Assembly (NCBI GenBank): GCA_947442115.1
Contig: CANEVK010000108.1
Location: 1-8,417 of the forward strand
DNA: 8,417 nt
DNA from: Bacteriovoracaceae bacterium
GTDB taxonomy: Bacteria > Bdellovibrionota > Bacteriovoracia > Bacteriovoracales > Bacteriovoracaceae
Direction of reading: 5' to 3'
The translations under genes were made by a program, and so were the position numbers. Below, in pieces: positions 1 through 6,649 of the stretch (within the stretch, counting starts at the first letter, position 1; each line of letters starts with the position of its first letter). The notes under the pieces are model-generated. The model searched no databases. It saw only the letters and a list, made by a program, of their open reading frames with translations, and was not told the origin of the DNA.

Positions 1-1745
1 CCGTAACACCTCTTGTGATCGAACTTTTAGATAAGCTGCATAAAGAAAATGCTACCCTTGGAATTTCATCCCTACGAGCTTATGGTTTAGATAACCGTAT
101 TCTTGATAAGCTCGCTGAAGTGAAAAATACTTCACTCACTTTTGCTCCGGAAGCTGGCTCTCAGCGTATGCGAGATGTGATTAATAAAAATATTTCTGAA
201 GAAGACCTTTTAAAAACAGCAGAAAATGTTTTCTCGCGAGGTTGGACTAAGATGAAGCTTTACTTCATGATTGGTCTACCAACAGAAGAAGATGAAGATG
301 TTGTCGCAATTATGGAGACCGCCGGTAAGGCCCGTAAAAAAGCTCAAGACTGTGGAGTTCGAAACCCTACCGTCACTGTGTCAGTTTCTTCTTTTGTGCC
401 AAAGCCGCACACTCCCTTTCAGTGGGCGAGCATGATTACCCATCCTGAAATTGTACGAAAACAGAATCTTCTCAAAGATTATGCAGAAAAATACCGACTT
501 AATTTTAGAAAGCATTTTTCAAAAATTTCTCACCTTGAAGGAATTGTCGCTCGAGGAGATCGTCGAGTCGCCAACATTATTTTCAATGCTTGGTCTCAAG
601 GCGCGCGCTTTGATGGGTGGGATGAAACCTTCAACTATGATCTTTGGATTAAGTGTGTTGAAGAATCTGGTATTAATACGGAATCCTTCTTAGGCACTAT
701 TCCGATGAATGGAAAACTCGCCTGGGATCATATTGATGTTGGACTTACTGATCGCTTTTTAGAAATTGAGTGGAAAAAGGCGATTCACAATAGGCTCTCT
801 CCTCCTTGTGGAAAAGTTTATGGGATGATTGTTCATCACTCTAACCTTGAGAGTCTTGAAAAGACTTTTGATATCGATAAGAAAAAATTAGTTTGTTATC
901 ACTGTGGTGTGGCCTGTGATTTAAAAGGCATGGTGGAAGAGCGCAGAGATTTTCTCCAGGGGATGAAGTCCATTAAAGACGAGCCCTATGTTCAGCCTGA
1001 AGTCCTTAAAAAAGATATTGTTGAATTACGAGAAAAAAGAAATCAGGCCGTGGGATATAAGTATCGGATTGAATTTTCTAAAATTGGGGCGATCACATTT
1101 ATCTCTCACTTAGACCTGCAAAAAGTTATGGCCCGTATTTTTAAGCGTGCGGGGCTTGAGACTCTTCACTCAGAAGGTTACAACATCCGTCCTCTTCTTT
1201 CTTTTGGGCCGGCCCTCACTTTGGGGATTAGTTCACTCACAGAATATTTTGATGTGAGAGTTCCAGTGGAATGGGAAAATTTTGACGAGATCATCAACCA
1301 ATTAAAGCTTCATTCCGAGCCAGGTATTTATTTTAAAAAGATTTCAGTCATTAATAGTAAAACCCCATCTATTCAGGATGCGGCAAAATCTTTTAAATAT
1401 TTCATTCCTGTAAAAAATAGTGAAGCCGCGCAAGCTGTCGTAGACCAACTTCACTCTCAAGAGAGCATCTTAATCAAATCTTTTTCTAAAAAAGATGAAG
1501 TTTTCATTGATAAAGATATTAGGCCAATGATTTTGGATCTCAAGGCCGGCCAACTTGACCTTCAGGATGATCTTCTTGAAGTGATTGATGAGGTTTCTCC
1601 GTGTCGTATGCCAGGTGTTTTTGTCACAACCGCTGTGAAGCAAGGGGCCGGAGTTCGTCCTTCAGAGCTGATTGATGTCCTCTCGACTCAAGGGCTTTCT
1701 GTGGAGCGTCCGATTAAGATTGGCATTGAACTCAACGATTATTAA
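1..1745 (+). CDS. Radical SAM protein (TIGR03960-like) fused to DUF2344, 5' end missing
   Basis: The reading frame is open from the left edge (first full codon at position 3), so the GTG at 15 is probably an internal codon and the true start lies upstream. Residues below are counted from that GTG. Residues 1 to about 250 look like the second half of a radical SAM TIM barrel; the FAPEAGSQRMR stretch near residue 43 followed by INK is typical of the TIGR03960 family. The SAM-cluster CxxxCxxC motif and any B12-binding-like domain should lie off-window. A second cysteine cluster, C294-x2-C297-x3-C301, may bind zinc or iron-sulphur. From about residue 348 to the end is a DUF2344 (TIGR03936, 'radical SAM-linked') domain, shown by ISHLDLQKVMARIFKRAG, then SEGYN and a conserved GISSLTEYFDV. 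In many bacteria the two parts are separate adjacent genes; here they are one chain. The family is conserved but its reaction and substrate are not known to me. An intrinsic terminator follows immediately. Confidence 0.88.
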   Translation, partial: VTPLVIELLDKLHKENATLGISSLRAYGLDNRILDKLAEVKNTSLTFAPEAGSQRMRDVINKNISEEDLLKTAENVFSRGWTKMKLYFMIGLPTEEDEDVVAIMETAGKARKKAQDCGVRNPTVTVSVSSFVPKPHTPFQWASMITHPEIVRKQNLLKDYAEKYRLNFRKHFSKISHLEGIVARGDRRVANIIFNAWSQGARFDGWDETFNYDLWIKCVEESGINTESFLGTIPMNGKLAWDHIDVGLTDRFLEIEWKKAIHNRLSPPCGKVYGMIVHHSNLESLEKTFDIDKKKLVCYHCGVACDLKGMVEERRDFLQGMKSIKDEPYVQPEVLKKDIVELREKRNQAVGYKYRIEFSKIGAITFISHLDLQKVMARIFKRAGLETLHSEGYNIRPLLSFGPALTLGISSLTEYFDVRVPVEWENFDEIINQLKLHSEPGIYFKKISVINSKTPSIQDAAKSFKYFIPVKNSEAAQAVVDQLHSQESILIKSFSKKDEVFIDKDIRPMILDLKAGQLDLQDDLLEVIDEVSPCRMPGVFVTTAVKQGAGVRPSELIDVLSTQGLSVERPIKIGIELNDY

Positions 1746-1751
1746 TTTCAA

Positions 1752-1786
1752 GAGGTGGTGTAATTTTTACACCACCTCGTCTTTTT
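1752..1786 (+). terminator. Intrinsic terminator after the radical SAM gene
   Basis: A perfect 11-bp stem, GAGGTGGTGTA (1752-1762) with TACACCACCTC (1768-1778), closes a 5-base loop; an extra A-T pair would leave a 3-base loop. It is followed by GTCTTTTT (1779-1786). It begins 7 bases after the stop codon. There is no T-run on the opposite strand, so it should act only on rightward transcription. Confidence 0.85.
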
Positions 1787-1831
1787 AAAAGCTTAAAAAC
1801 CAATATCATCTAACAATCTTTCATCCTCCCC

Positions 1832-1860
1832 TTGTCACCTCATCCTTCCTCTTAGATAAA
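1832..1860 (+). promoter_or_regulatory. Candidate sigma70-type promoter of the subtilase gene
   Basis: TTGTCA (1832-1837, five of six matches to TTGACA) is separated by 17 bases from GATAAA (1855-1860, four of six matches to TATAAT). It lies between the upstream terminator and the subtilase start, and would give a transcript beginning near 1867 with a leader of about 27 bases. TAGATA at 1853 is an alternative -10 with a short 15-base spacer. This is pattern matching only; sigma-factor preferences of this organism are unknown. Confidence 0.4.
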
Positions 1861-1882
1861 GGAGGTATTCGCATCAAACAAA

Positions 1883-1890
1883 GGATGGAG
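1883..1890 (+). promoter_or_regulatory. Ribosome binding site of the subtilase gene
   Basis: GGATGGAG ends 4 bases before the ATG at 1895 and 7 bases before the in-frame ATG at 1898. The GGAG core is better spaced for the second ATG, so translation may begin at 1898, one residue shorter. The stronger-looking AAAGGAGGT at 1858-1866 is about 28 bases from either ATG, too far to serve them, and overlaps the candidate -10 element. Confidence 0.55.
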
Positions 1891-1894
1891 TCCC

Positions 1895-3631
1895 ATGATG
1901 TCTAAAAAAGCACTACTGGCTTTGGCCTTACCTTTTTCTTTTTCTGCAGCTTTTGCTCGAGTTCAAGTGATACCTAAACCAGAACTTGAACATAAGGCAA
2001 TGACTCAAAATAAGTCTCAATATGTTTTAAAAAATGCTAAGGGTACTCTACTAGAGAAATCATTCCTGAGCATGACCCCAGATAATTGGTTCAACCTTTC
2101 ACCGGCCGATGGAGCTGAAGGAGTGAGAACTGAAGAGACATATCTCTCTTACGGTATTCCACAATCGGAAGACGTGATTGTTGCTGTTATTGATTCCGGT
2201 GTGGATGTTAACCACGAGGACTTACAAGGTAAAATCTGGATCAATGGCAATGAAGTCGCCAACAATGGTATGGATGACGATAATAATGGTTACATTGATG
2301 ATGTTTTCGGTTGGAACTTTATTGGCGGCACAAGTGGAATGGCAAAAATAGAAATGGATGAAGCCCTTCCTCATAAAATTCGTCTTATCAAGGGAAGCCC
2401 TGAGTCTCAAGTTGATGCTGATACACTAGAGGTTACTAGAGAACTCGTGCGCATGAAGAAGCTTAAAGTTCAAGTTGAAGAATTAGGCGAAACACTCTCT
2501 TCTGCCCAAGCAAGCTATTTTGAAAAGTTAGTAAAAGTCGTTGGTGAAAACGTTGATAATGCCAAAAAAGTCGTTGAAGGTTATGAGCAACGTCTTCTGA
2601 CCTATAAAGCGGCTGAAAAAGTTTTAAAAGAGGCCGGTTTAGCTGAGATTTCTCTCGATGCTGTTCGCTCACTTGAGACTTCAAATCCAGAAGTTTTAAA
2701 AGCTAAAAATGATATGATCTCACTTCTGTCAAACGGGATTGATCTTAATCGAATCAACCGAGTCCTTGGCTATTATGGCGATCAGTTAAAGTATTTTTAC
2801 AACGAAAACTTTAATCCGCGAAAAATTGTGGGTGATAACTATAGTAACCAAACTGAAAAAGTTTATGGAAACAACGATGTCATCGGCCCAGATTCTTCTC
2901 ACGGAACTCACGTTGCAGGAATTATTGCTGCCACAAGAGATAATAATCTTGGAATTAAAGGTGTTGCGACCAATGTGAAAATCATGGCGATTCGAGTTGT
3001 TCCCAATGGTGATGAGCGCGATAAGGATGTGGCCAACGGTATCCGTTATGCGGTTGATAACGGGGCGAAAATTATTAATATGAGTTTTGGTAAGGCCTAT
3101 TCACCATTCAAAAAAGTTGTGGATGAAGCAGTTAAATATGCTGAGGCCAAAGGGGTGCTCTTAGTTCACGCAGCTGGTAACTCTAATCAGAATAATGATA
3201 CAGAAGCTAATTTCCCCAATCGTTATGCTAAGTCTGGCCAAACTGAATTTACTAACTGGCTTGAGATTGGTGCCTCTGGTTTTGAGAAGGGTTTAAATCT
3301 CCCGGCCGATTTTTCTAACTATGGAAAGAAGAGTGTTGATCTTTTTGCCCCGGGAGTGGATATCCTTTCTACAACACCAGATAATTCTTATGACACTTAC
3401 TCTGGAACCTCGATGGCCTCTCCAGCAGCGGCCGGTGTCGCAGCCCTTGTGATGAGTTATGAAAGTCAGTTGAACGCTCAAGATTTAAGGTCTTTGCTTC
3501 TTGATACATCTCGAAGATATCCAAAACTCATGGTTCATCTTCCTGGTACAGAAACTCCAGTGCTCTTTAGCTCTTTATCTCGTACTGGAACGATTATTGA
3601 TGTGTTCGAAGCCACTAAAGCTAATAAGTAG
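1895..3631 (+). CDS. Secreted S8 family serine peptidase (subtilase) with a long Asp-His insertion
   Basis: This is a 578-residue subtilisin-like endopeptidase, predicted to be exported. Residues 1-21 form a Sec signal peptide: KK, a hydrophobic core, and AFA as a likely signal peptidase I site. The catalytic triad is complete: D100 in AVIDSGVD, H336 in SSHGTHVAG and S506 in SGTSMASP. N429 in HAAGNS is the oxyanion-hole Asn. After the Asp box, residues about 119-145 carry an Asn/Asp-rich stretch (NGMDDDNNGYIDD) ending in GWNFIGG, common in Bacteroidota-type subtilases and possibly calcium-binding. Asp and His are 236 residues apart, against about 32 in subtilisin; the insertion includes a charged helical, probably coiled-coil stretch (about 178-250). 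Segments GDNYSNQTEKVYGNNDV and VPNGDERDKDVANGIRYAV match, from memory, a Bacteroidota subtilase subfamily. No C-terminal anchor or sorting domain is visible. The natural substrate is unknown. The family call is firm; the role (nutrition, predation or envelope processing) is not. Confidence 0.95.
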   Translation: MMSKKALLALALPFSFSAAFARVQVIPKPELEHKAMTQNKSQYVLKNAKGTLLEKSFLSMTPDNWFNLSPADGAEGVRTEETYLSYGIPQSEDVIVAVIDSGVDVNHEDLQGKIWINGNEVANNGMDDDNNGYIDDVFGWNFIGGTSGMAKIEMDEALPHKIRLIKGSPESQVDADTLEVTRELVRMKKLKVQVEELGETLSSAQASYFEKLVKVVGENVDNAKKVVEGYEQRLLTYKAAEKVLKEAGLAEISLDAVRSLETSNPEVLKAKNDMISLLSNGIDLNRINRVLGYYGDQLKYFYNENFNPRKIVGDNYSNQTEKVYGNNDVIGPDSSHGTHVAGIIAATRDNNLGIKGVATNVKIMAIRVVPNGDERDKDVANGIRYAVDNGAKIINMSFGKAYSPFKKVVDEAVKYAEAKGVLLVHAAGNSNQNNDTEANFPNRYAKSGQTEFTNWLEIGASGFEKGLNLPADFSNYGKKSVDLFAPGVDILSTTPDNSYDTYSGTSMASPAAAGVAALVMSYESQLNAQDLRSLLLDTSRRYPKLMVHLPGTETPVLFSSLSRTGTIIDVFEATKANK

Positions 3632-3646
3632 TTAATTCAATGTCTT

Positions 3647-3669
3647 AGGGCCCCTTTTTCAGGGGCCCT
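3647..3669 (+). terminator. GC-rich hairpin, probable terminator after the subtilase
   Basis: AGGGCCCCT (3647-3655) pairs perfectly with AGGGGCCCT (3661-3669) across a TTTTC loop, starting 15 bases after the stop codon. The stem is very strong but the downstream tract (TCTCACT) is poor in T. Termination may therefore be incomplete, or the hairpin may mainly protect the 3' end of the mRNA. Confidence 0.6.
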
Positions 3670-3723
3670 TCTCACTAAAAATTGGGCCATTTTTTAAGTC
3701 TTTTGTGTCGATAAGATTCTTTA

Positions 3724-4392
3724 ATGATTCGTTATTTTTGTCTCTTCGTCATTTTGCTTTCTTCCTGTGCTGATTTGCCTTACCGGCAACCGGCCTCTCA
3801 TTCCCCCCCAATATTTGGTGAAGTTGATCCTCAAAAAAGTCTTGTTAAATCTTTTCCTAAAGATAGGGATCCTGAAGTAGGGCAATCTTTTTATCTCGAA
3901 ATGAAAGATCAATCGGGTCAATTTGTTGATATACACCAGTCAGAAATTTCAGTGAGTTCAAAACGATCTGCTTTTAATCAATCAGTTCTAAGATTAGGTT
4001 CCGGGCGCTACGAAGTCGTGATTAGTGATGAAAATATTGATGTCCTGTCTCTTCGTTTTTTTGTTCAAAAAAAACAGATTAAGCATTCTCTTGTGCCGTT
4101 GGCCCGAGCTTCAAGAAAAAATTCTCATCTCAGAATCATTTCGGCTTCGGCGTATGAACTGGTGCTTGAGCTCAGCTTAAAAGATCGTTCAGGTCATTTT
4201 TTTGAGCCTGCTTTTTCACCAGAACTCCTGGTGGAAGGAGATGCCCTAGTGACAGAGGTCCTGCGTAAGAAAAAAGGTATCTGGCACTTTCGGCTGACCT
4301 ATCCGGAGGATAATCAGATTCTTTATTTTTCAGTGAGAGCAAATGGAGTCAATCTTTCGCGACTTTTACGATTTCAGCACGTTGAGAAATAA
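3724..4392 (+). CDS. Putative outer-membrane lipoprotein of unknown family, two tandem beta-rich domains
   Basis: I do not recognise the 222-residue product. Its N-terminus is a short lipoprotein signal: MIRYF, a hydrophobic run, and a lipobox LLSSC with the lipidated Cys at residue 15. The +2 residue is Ala, so outer-membrane sorting is expected under the usual Lol rule. A Pro-rich linker (about 20-35) follows. Residues about 58-115 and 150-207 look like two diverged copies of one domain: LEMKDQSGQF aligns with LSLKDRSGHF, then VLR, then GRYEVVI with GIWHFRL. The alternating hydrophobic pattern and aromatic-rich strands suggest two beta-sandwich (Ig-like) modules. An in-frame TAA at 3712 forces the start to ATG 3724, which has no convincing Shine-Dalgarno sequence. 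The gene sits between a subtilase with its own hairpin and the E1 gene 71 bases downstream, with no clear terminator before the latter. Function is unknown; an envelope or surface binding role is only a guess. Confidence 0.82.
   Translation: MIRYFCLFVILLSSCADLPYRQPASHSPPIFGEVDPQKSLVKSFPKDRDPEVGQSFYLEMKDQSGQFVDIHQSEISVSSKRSAFNQSVLRLGSGRYEVVISDENIDVLSLRFFVQKKQIKHSLVPLARASRKNSHLRIISASAYELVLELSLKDRSGHFFEPAFSPELLVEGDALVTEVLRKKKGIWHFRLTYPEDNQILYFSVRANGVNLSRLLRFQHVEK
3895..4344 (+). repeat. Diverged internal protein repeat in the lipoprotein (two copies)
   Basis: Copy 1 is residues 58-115 (bases 3895-4068) and copy 2 residues 150-207 (bases 4171-4344). Shared positions include the opening L-x-x-K-D-x-S-G-x-F, a VLR about 30 residues later (one-residue gap needed), and a G followed by an aromatic-centred strand. 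Identity is low and visible only at protein level; the DNA shows no direct repeat. This suggests an old domain duplication. Confidence 0.5.
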
Positions 4393-4436
4393 TTTTAAAA
4401 CGATGAGGGAAGCTAGATTTTTTCCTTGGGCTTGGC

Positions 4437-4442
4437 TAGAAT
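4437..4442 (+). promoter_or_regulatory. Possible -10 element ahead of the E1 gene
   Basis: TAGAAT matches TATAAT at five of six positions and would start transcription near 4449, just before the ribosome binding site. No good -35 box lies 16-18 bases upstream (TAGATT at 4414 is the best), so the promoter would be weak or activator-dependent. GCTAGA occurs twice here, at 4412-4417 and 4435-4440, 23 bases apart, overlapping both positions. Confidence 0.25.
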
Positions 4443-4454
4443 GGGGCGAATATT

Positions 4455-4460
4455 GAAAGG
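4455..4460 (+). promoter_or_regulatory. Ribosome binding site of the E1 gene
   Basis: GAAAGG ends 3 bases before the ATG at 4464 and 9 bases before the in-frame ATG at 4470. Spacing favours the second ATG, which would make the protein 724 rather than 726 residues long. The difference falls in an unconserved N-terminal extension and does not affect function. Confidence 0.5.
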
Positions 4461-4463
4461 AAA

Positions 4464-6644
4464 ATGACTATGCGCGCGAATGCTTCAGAAAATAAGGGTG
4501 CTCAAGTGAAATCAACATCGAATCCCAAGTACGATCGAAAACTTGAAATGATCAACAAAAGTAAACTCACTAAGCTCGACCTGACATGGTTTTTAAAAAA
4601 TATATTTCTTTCACGAAAAACCGATGATGCTGAAATTTTGATGAAAAAACAGAACAAGGCATTCTTTCAAATTTCTGGTGCTGGCCATGAAGGAATTCTT
4701 TCAGCTACGGCAAAGGTTCTAAAGCCTAAGCATGATTATTTTGTTCCTTATTACCGTGACCGTGCTCTTTGTATTGGTTTAGGTGTCACTCCTTATGAAA
4801 TGCTTTGTCAGGCCAACGGGAACACTGGTGATACCGCTTCTCATGGACGTCAAATGCCGGCCCACTGGGGAAATGTAAAACTCAATATTGTTTCTAAGTC
4901 TTCTTGCACAGGGACTCAGTTTCTTCAGGCCTGTGGTCTGGCCGAAGCCGGAATGCATTTACAAAAGATGAAGCTTAAAGATTCTCCCATCTATCATGAG
5001 CAGGAGATTGTTTATACATCTTGTGGAGATGGAACAGTTGCTCAAGGAGAATTTTGGGAAGGCTTGACCACTGCCTGCGTAAATAAGCTCCCGGTGCTTT
5101 TTATGGTGGAAGATAATGGTTATGCCATTTCAACTCCGGTTTGGATGAATACTCCTGGAGGATCGATTTCTAAGGCGCTTGAAAATTTTCCAGGACTTAA
5201 GATTTTTGTCTGTGATGGAAATTGTCCGGTTGAATCCTACGATACGATGTTGGAAGTTGAAAAATATCTAAGAGCTGGAAAAGGACCTGTGCTGGTTCAC
5301 GCTTCAGTGACTCGCCCATACTCTCACTCTCTTTCAGATGATCATTCTTACTATCGCACGAAAGAAGATCTTGCGAATGAAGCAGCCACGGATGTGTTTA
5401 ATTCTTATCCAAAATTTTTATCTGAAACAGGTCTTTTTTCAACAGATGAAATTAAAGCAGTTCTTGATGAAACCACTAAGGAAGTTCGTGAGGCGATGAA
5501 TCGCGCTCTCGAAACGGCCTGGCCCGATAAATCAACTTATGCTGATCATCTCTATTCACCCGATGTTGATCCGACTTCCTCTGAATTTGAAACTTCTGCT
5601 CAATTTTCTGGAAAAGAAGATATCCCTCTGGCGACAGCGATCAACATGACTCTTAAGTCTGAGATTAAGAAGAATCCGTTGATGATGGTTTTTGGTGAAG
5701 ATGTGGCGGATTTTTCAGAGGTTGAAAAATATAATAATCCTGATCTTAAGGGGAAAGGTGGCGTTTTTAAAGTCACTCACGGAGTTCAAAAAGCTGGAAG
5801 GCCAGGACAAGTTTTTAATTCACCTCTTGCTGAGGCCAATATTATTGGGCGTGCCATTGGTATGGCGATGCGTGGCCTAAAACCCGTGGTAGAGATCCAG
5901 TTCTTTGATTACATCTGGACCGCCTATATGCAGCTTAAAAATGAGATGGCCACCACTCGCTACCGCTCTGGTGGAGACTTTAAGTGTCCGATGGTGGTGA
6001 GAGTTCCTATCGGTGGTTATCTGCGTGGGGGTGCCATGTATCACTCTCAATCGGGCGAATCACTTTTTACACATAATCCTGGTATTCGAGTGCTCTATCC
6101 TTCGAATGCTCTCGATGCCATGGGGCTTTTAAGAACAGCGATTCGTTGTGATGATCCTGTGATGTTTCTTGAGCATAAGCATCTTTATTACCAAGGCTAT
6201 AACCGTTCGGCTGATCCGGGTGAAGATTATATGATCCCTTTTGGTAAAGCTCGCCTCGTCAAAGAAGGCAAGCATGCCACTGTTGTAGCCTGGGGAGCCC
6301 TTGTTCAAAAATCAGTAGAAGCGGCCAAAGAACTTGAAAAAGAAGGTTATTCGATTGAAATTATCGACCCAAGAACCCTGGCCCCTTTTGATTTTGAAGC
6401 TGTTAAAAAGAGTTTATCTAAAACCCATCGCCTCCTGATTTGTCATGAAGAGCATAAGACATCAGGTTTTGCGGGAGAGATTGCCGCTTGGGTGAATGAG
6501 AATTGTTTTGAACTCTTAGATGCACCTATTTTAAGAGTCGCCTCAGCTGACACTCATGTGGCCTATTGTCCTGATCTTGAAGAAGTGATTTTGCCTCAGA
6601 CCTCTCATGTGTCTGAGACACTTAAAAAACTTTTAAATTACTAA
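4464..6644 (+). CDS. Fused alpha-beta E1 component of a 2-oxoacid (branched-chain type) dehydrogenase
   Basis: This 726-residue thiamine-diphosphate enzyme should catalyse oxidative decarboxylation of a 2-oxoacid and reductive acylation of a lipoyl-E2 in the cytoplasm. Residues about 35-365 are the alpha part: YRDRA, GRQMPAHWG, then the ThDP/Mg motif starting at G188-D-G and ending at D217-N218 followed by GYAIS. HSLSDDHSYYR (288-298) matches the loop phosphorylated in mitochondrial branched-chain E1 alpha. After a linker, residues about 388-726 are the beta part: FGEDV with the cofactor-activating Glu at 412, GVFKVTHGVQ, SPLAEANIIGRAIGMA, EIQFFDYI, HSQSGE, and a transketolase C-terminal domain with DPRTLAPFD and CHEEHKTSGFAGE. 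Most E1 alpha and beta subunits are separate genes; single-chain versions exist, for example in Bacteroidota. The SDD loop favours 2-oxoisovalerate over pyruvate, but substrate is not settled by sequence. E2 and E3 are absent here. The gene is probably transcribed alone or with the lipoprotein gene. Confidence 0.95.
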   Translation: MTMRANASENKGAQVKSTSNPKYDRKLEMINKSKLTKLDLTWFLKNIFLSRKTDDAEILMKKQNKAFFQISGAGHEGILSATAKVLKPKHDYFVPYYRDRALCIGLGVTPYEMLCQANGNTGDTASHGRQMPAHWGNVKLNIVSKSSCTGTQFLQACGLAEAGMHLQKMKLKDSPIYHEQEIVYTSCGDGTVAQGEFWEGLTTACVNKLPVLFMVEDNGYAISTPVWMNTPGGSISKALENFPGLKIFVCDGNCPVESYDTMLEVEKYLRAGKGPVLVHASVTRPYSHSLSDDHSYYRTKEDLANEAATDVFNSYPKFLSETGLFSTDEIKAVLDETTKEVREAMNRALETAWPDKSTYADHLYSPDVDPTSSEFETSAQFSGKEDIPLATAINMTLKSEIKKNPLMMVFGEDVADFSEVEKYNNPDLKGKGGVFKVTHGVQKAGRPGQVFNSPLAEANIIGRAIGMAMRGLKPVVEIQFFDYIWTAYMQLKNEMATTRYRSGGDFKCPMVVRVPIGGYLRGGAMYHSQSGESLFTHNPGIRVLYPSNALDAMGLLRTAIRCDDPVMFLEHKHLYYQGYNRSADPGEDYMIPFGKARLVKEGKHATVVAWGALVQKSVEAAKELEKEGYSIEIIDPRTLAPFDFEAVKKSLSKTHRLLICHEEHKTSGFAGEIAAWVNENCFELLDAPILRVASADTHVAYCPDLEEVILPQTSHVSETLKKLLNY

Positions 6645-6649
6645 GTAAC

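Noticed and set aside
451..693. 80-codon open frame on the plus strand
   Set aside because: It lies wholly inside the radical SAM gene in another frame, has no ribosome site or family resemblance, and the overlapping gene is clearly conserved.
1885..1905. Mini-frame ATG to TAA (MESHDV) overlapping the subtilase start
   Set aside because: AAAGGAGGT is 18 bases upstream, too far for efficient initiation, and its ATG is part of the subtilase ribosome site. A chance frame is more likely than a regulatory leader peptide.
2222..2684. Minus-strand open frames of 62 and 73 codons opposite the subtilase
   Set aside because: They are antisense shadows of a strongly conserved gene, with no start signals or recognisable protein features.
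3721..3936. 71-codon minus-strand frame opposite the lipoprotein start
   Set aside because: It lies antisense to the lipoprotein signal and linker, has a basic low-complexity composition, and shows no ribosome site. The plus-strand lipobox is far better evidence.
4393..4436. Possible terminator after the lipoprotein gene (ATTTTTTCC run at 4416-4424)
   Set aside because: No stable inverted repeat precedes the T-run; GGGAA with TTCCT gives only a few pairs including a wobble. It was left unannotated.
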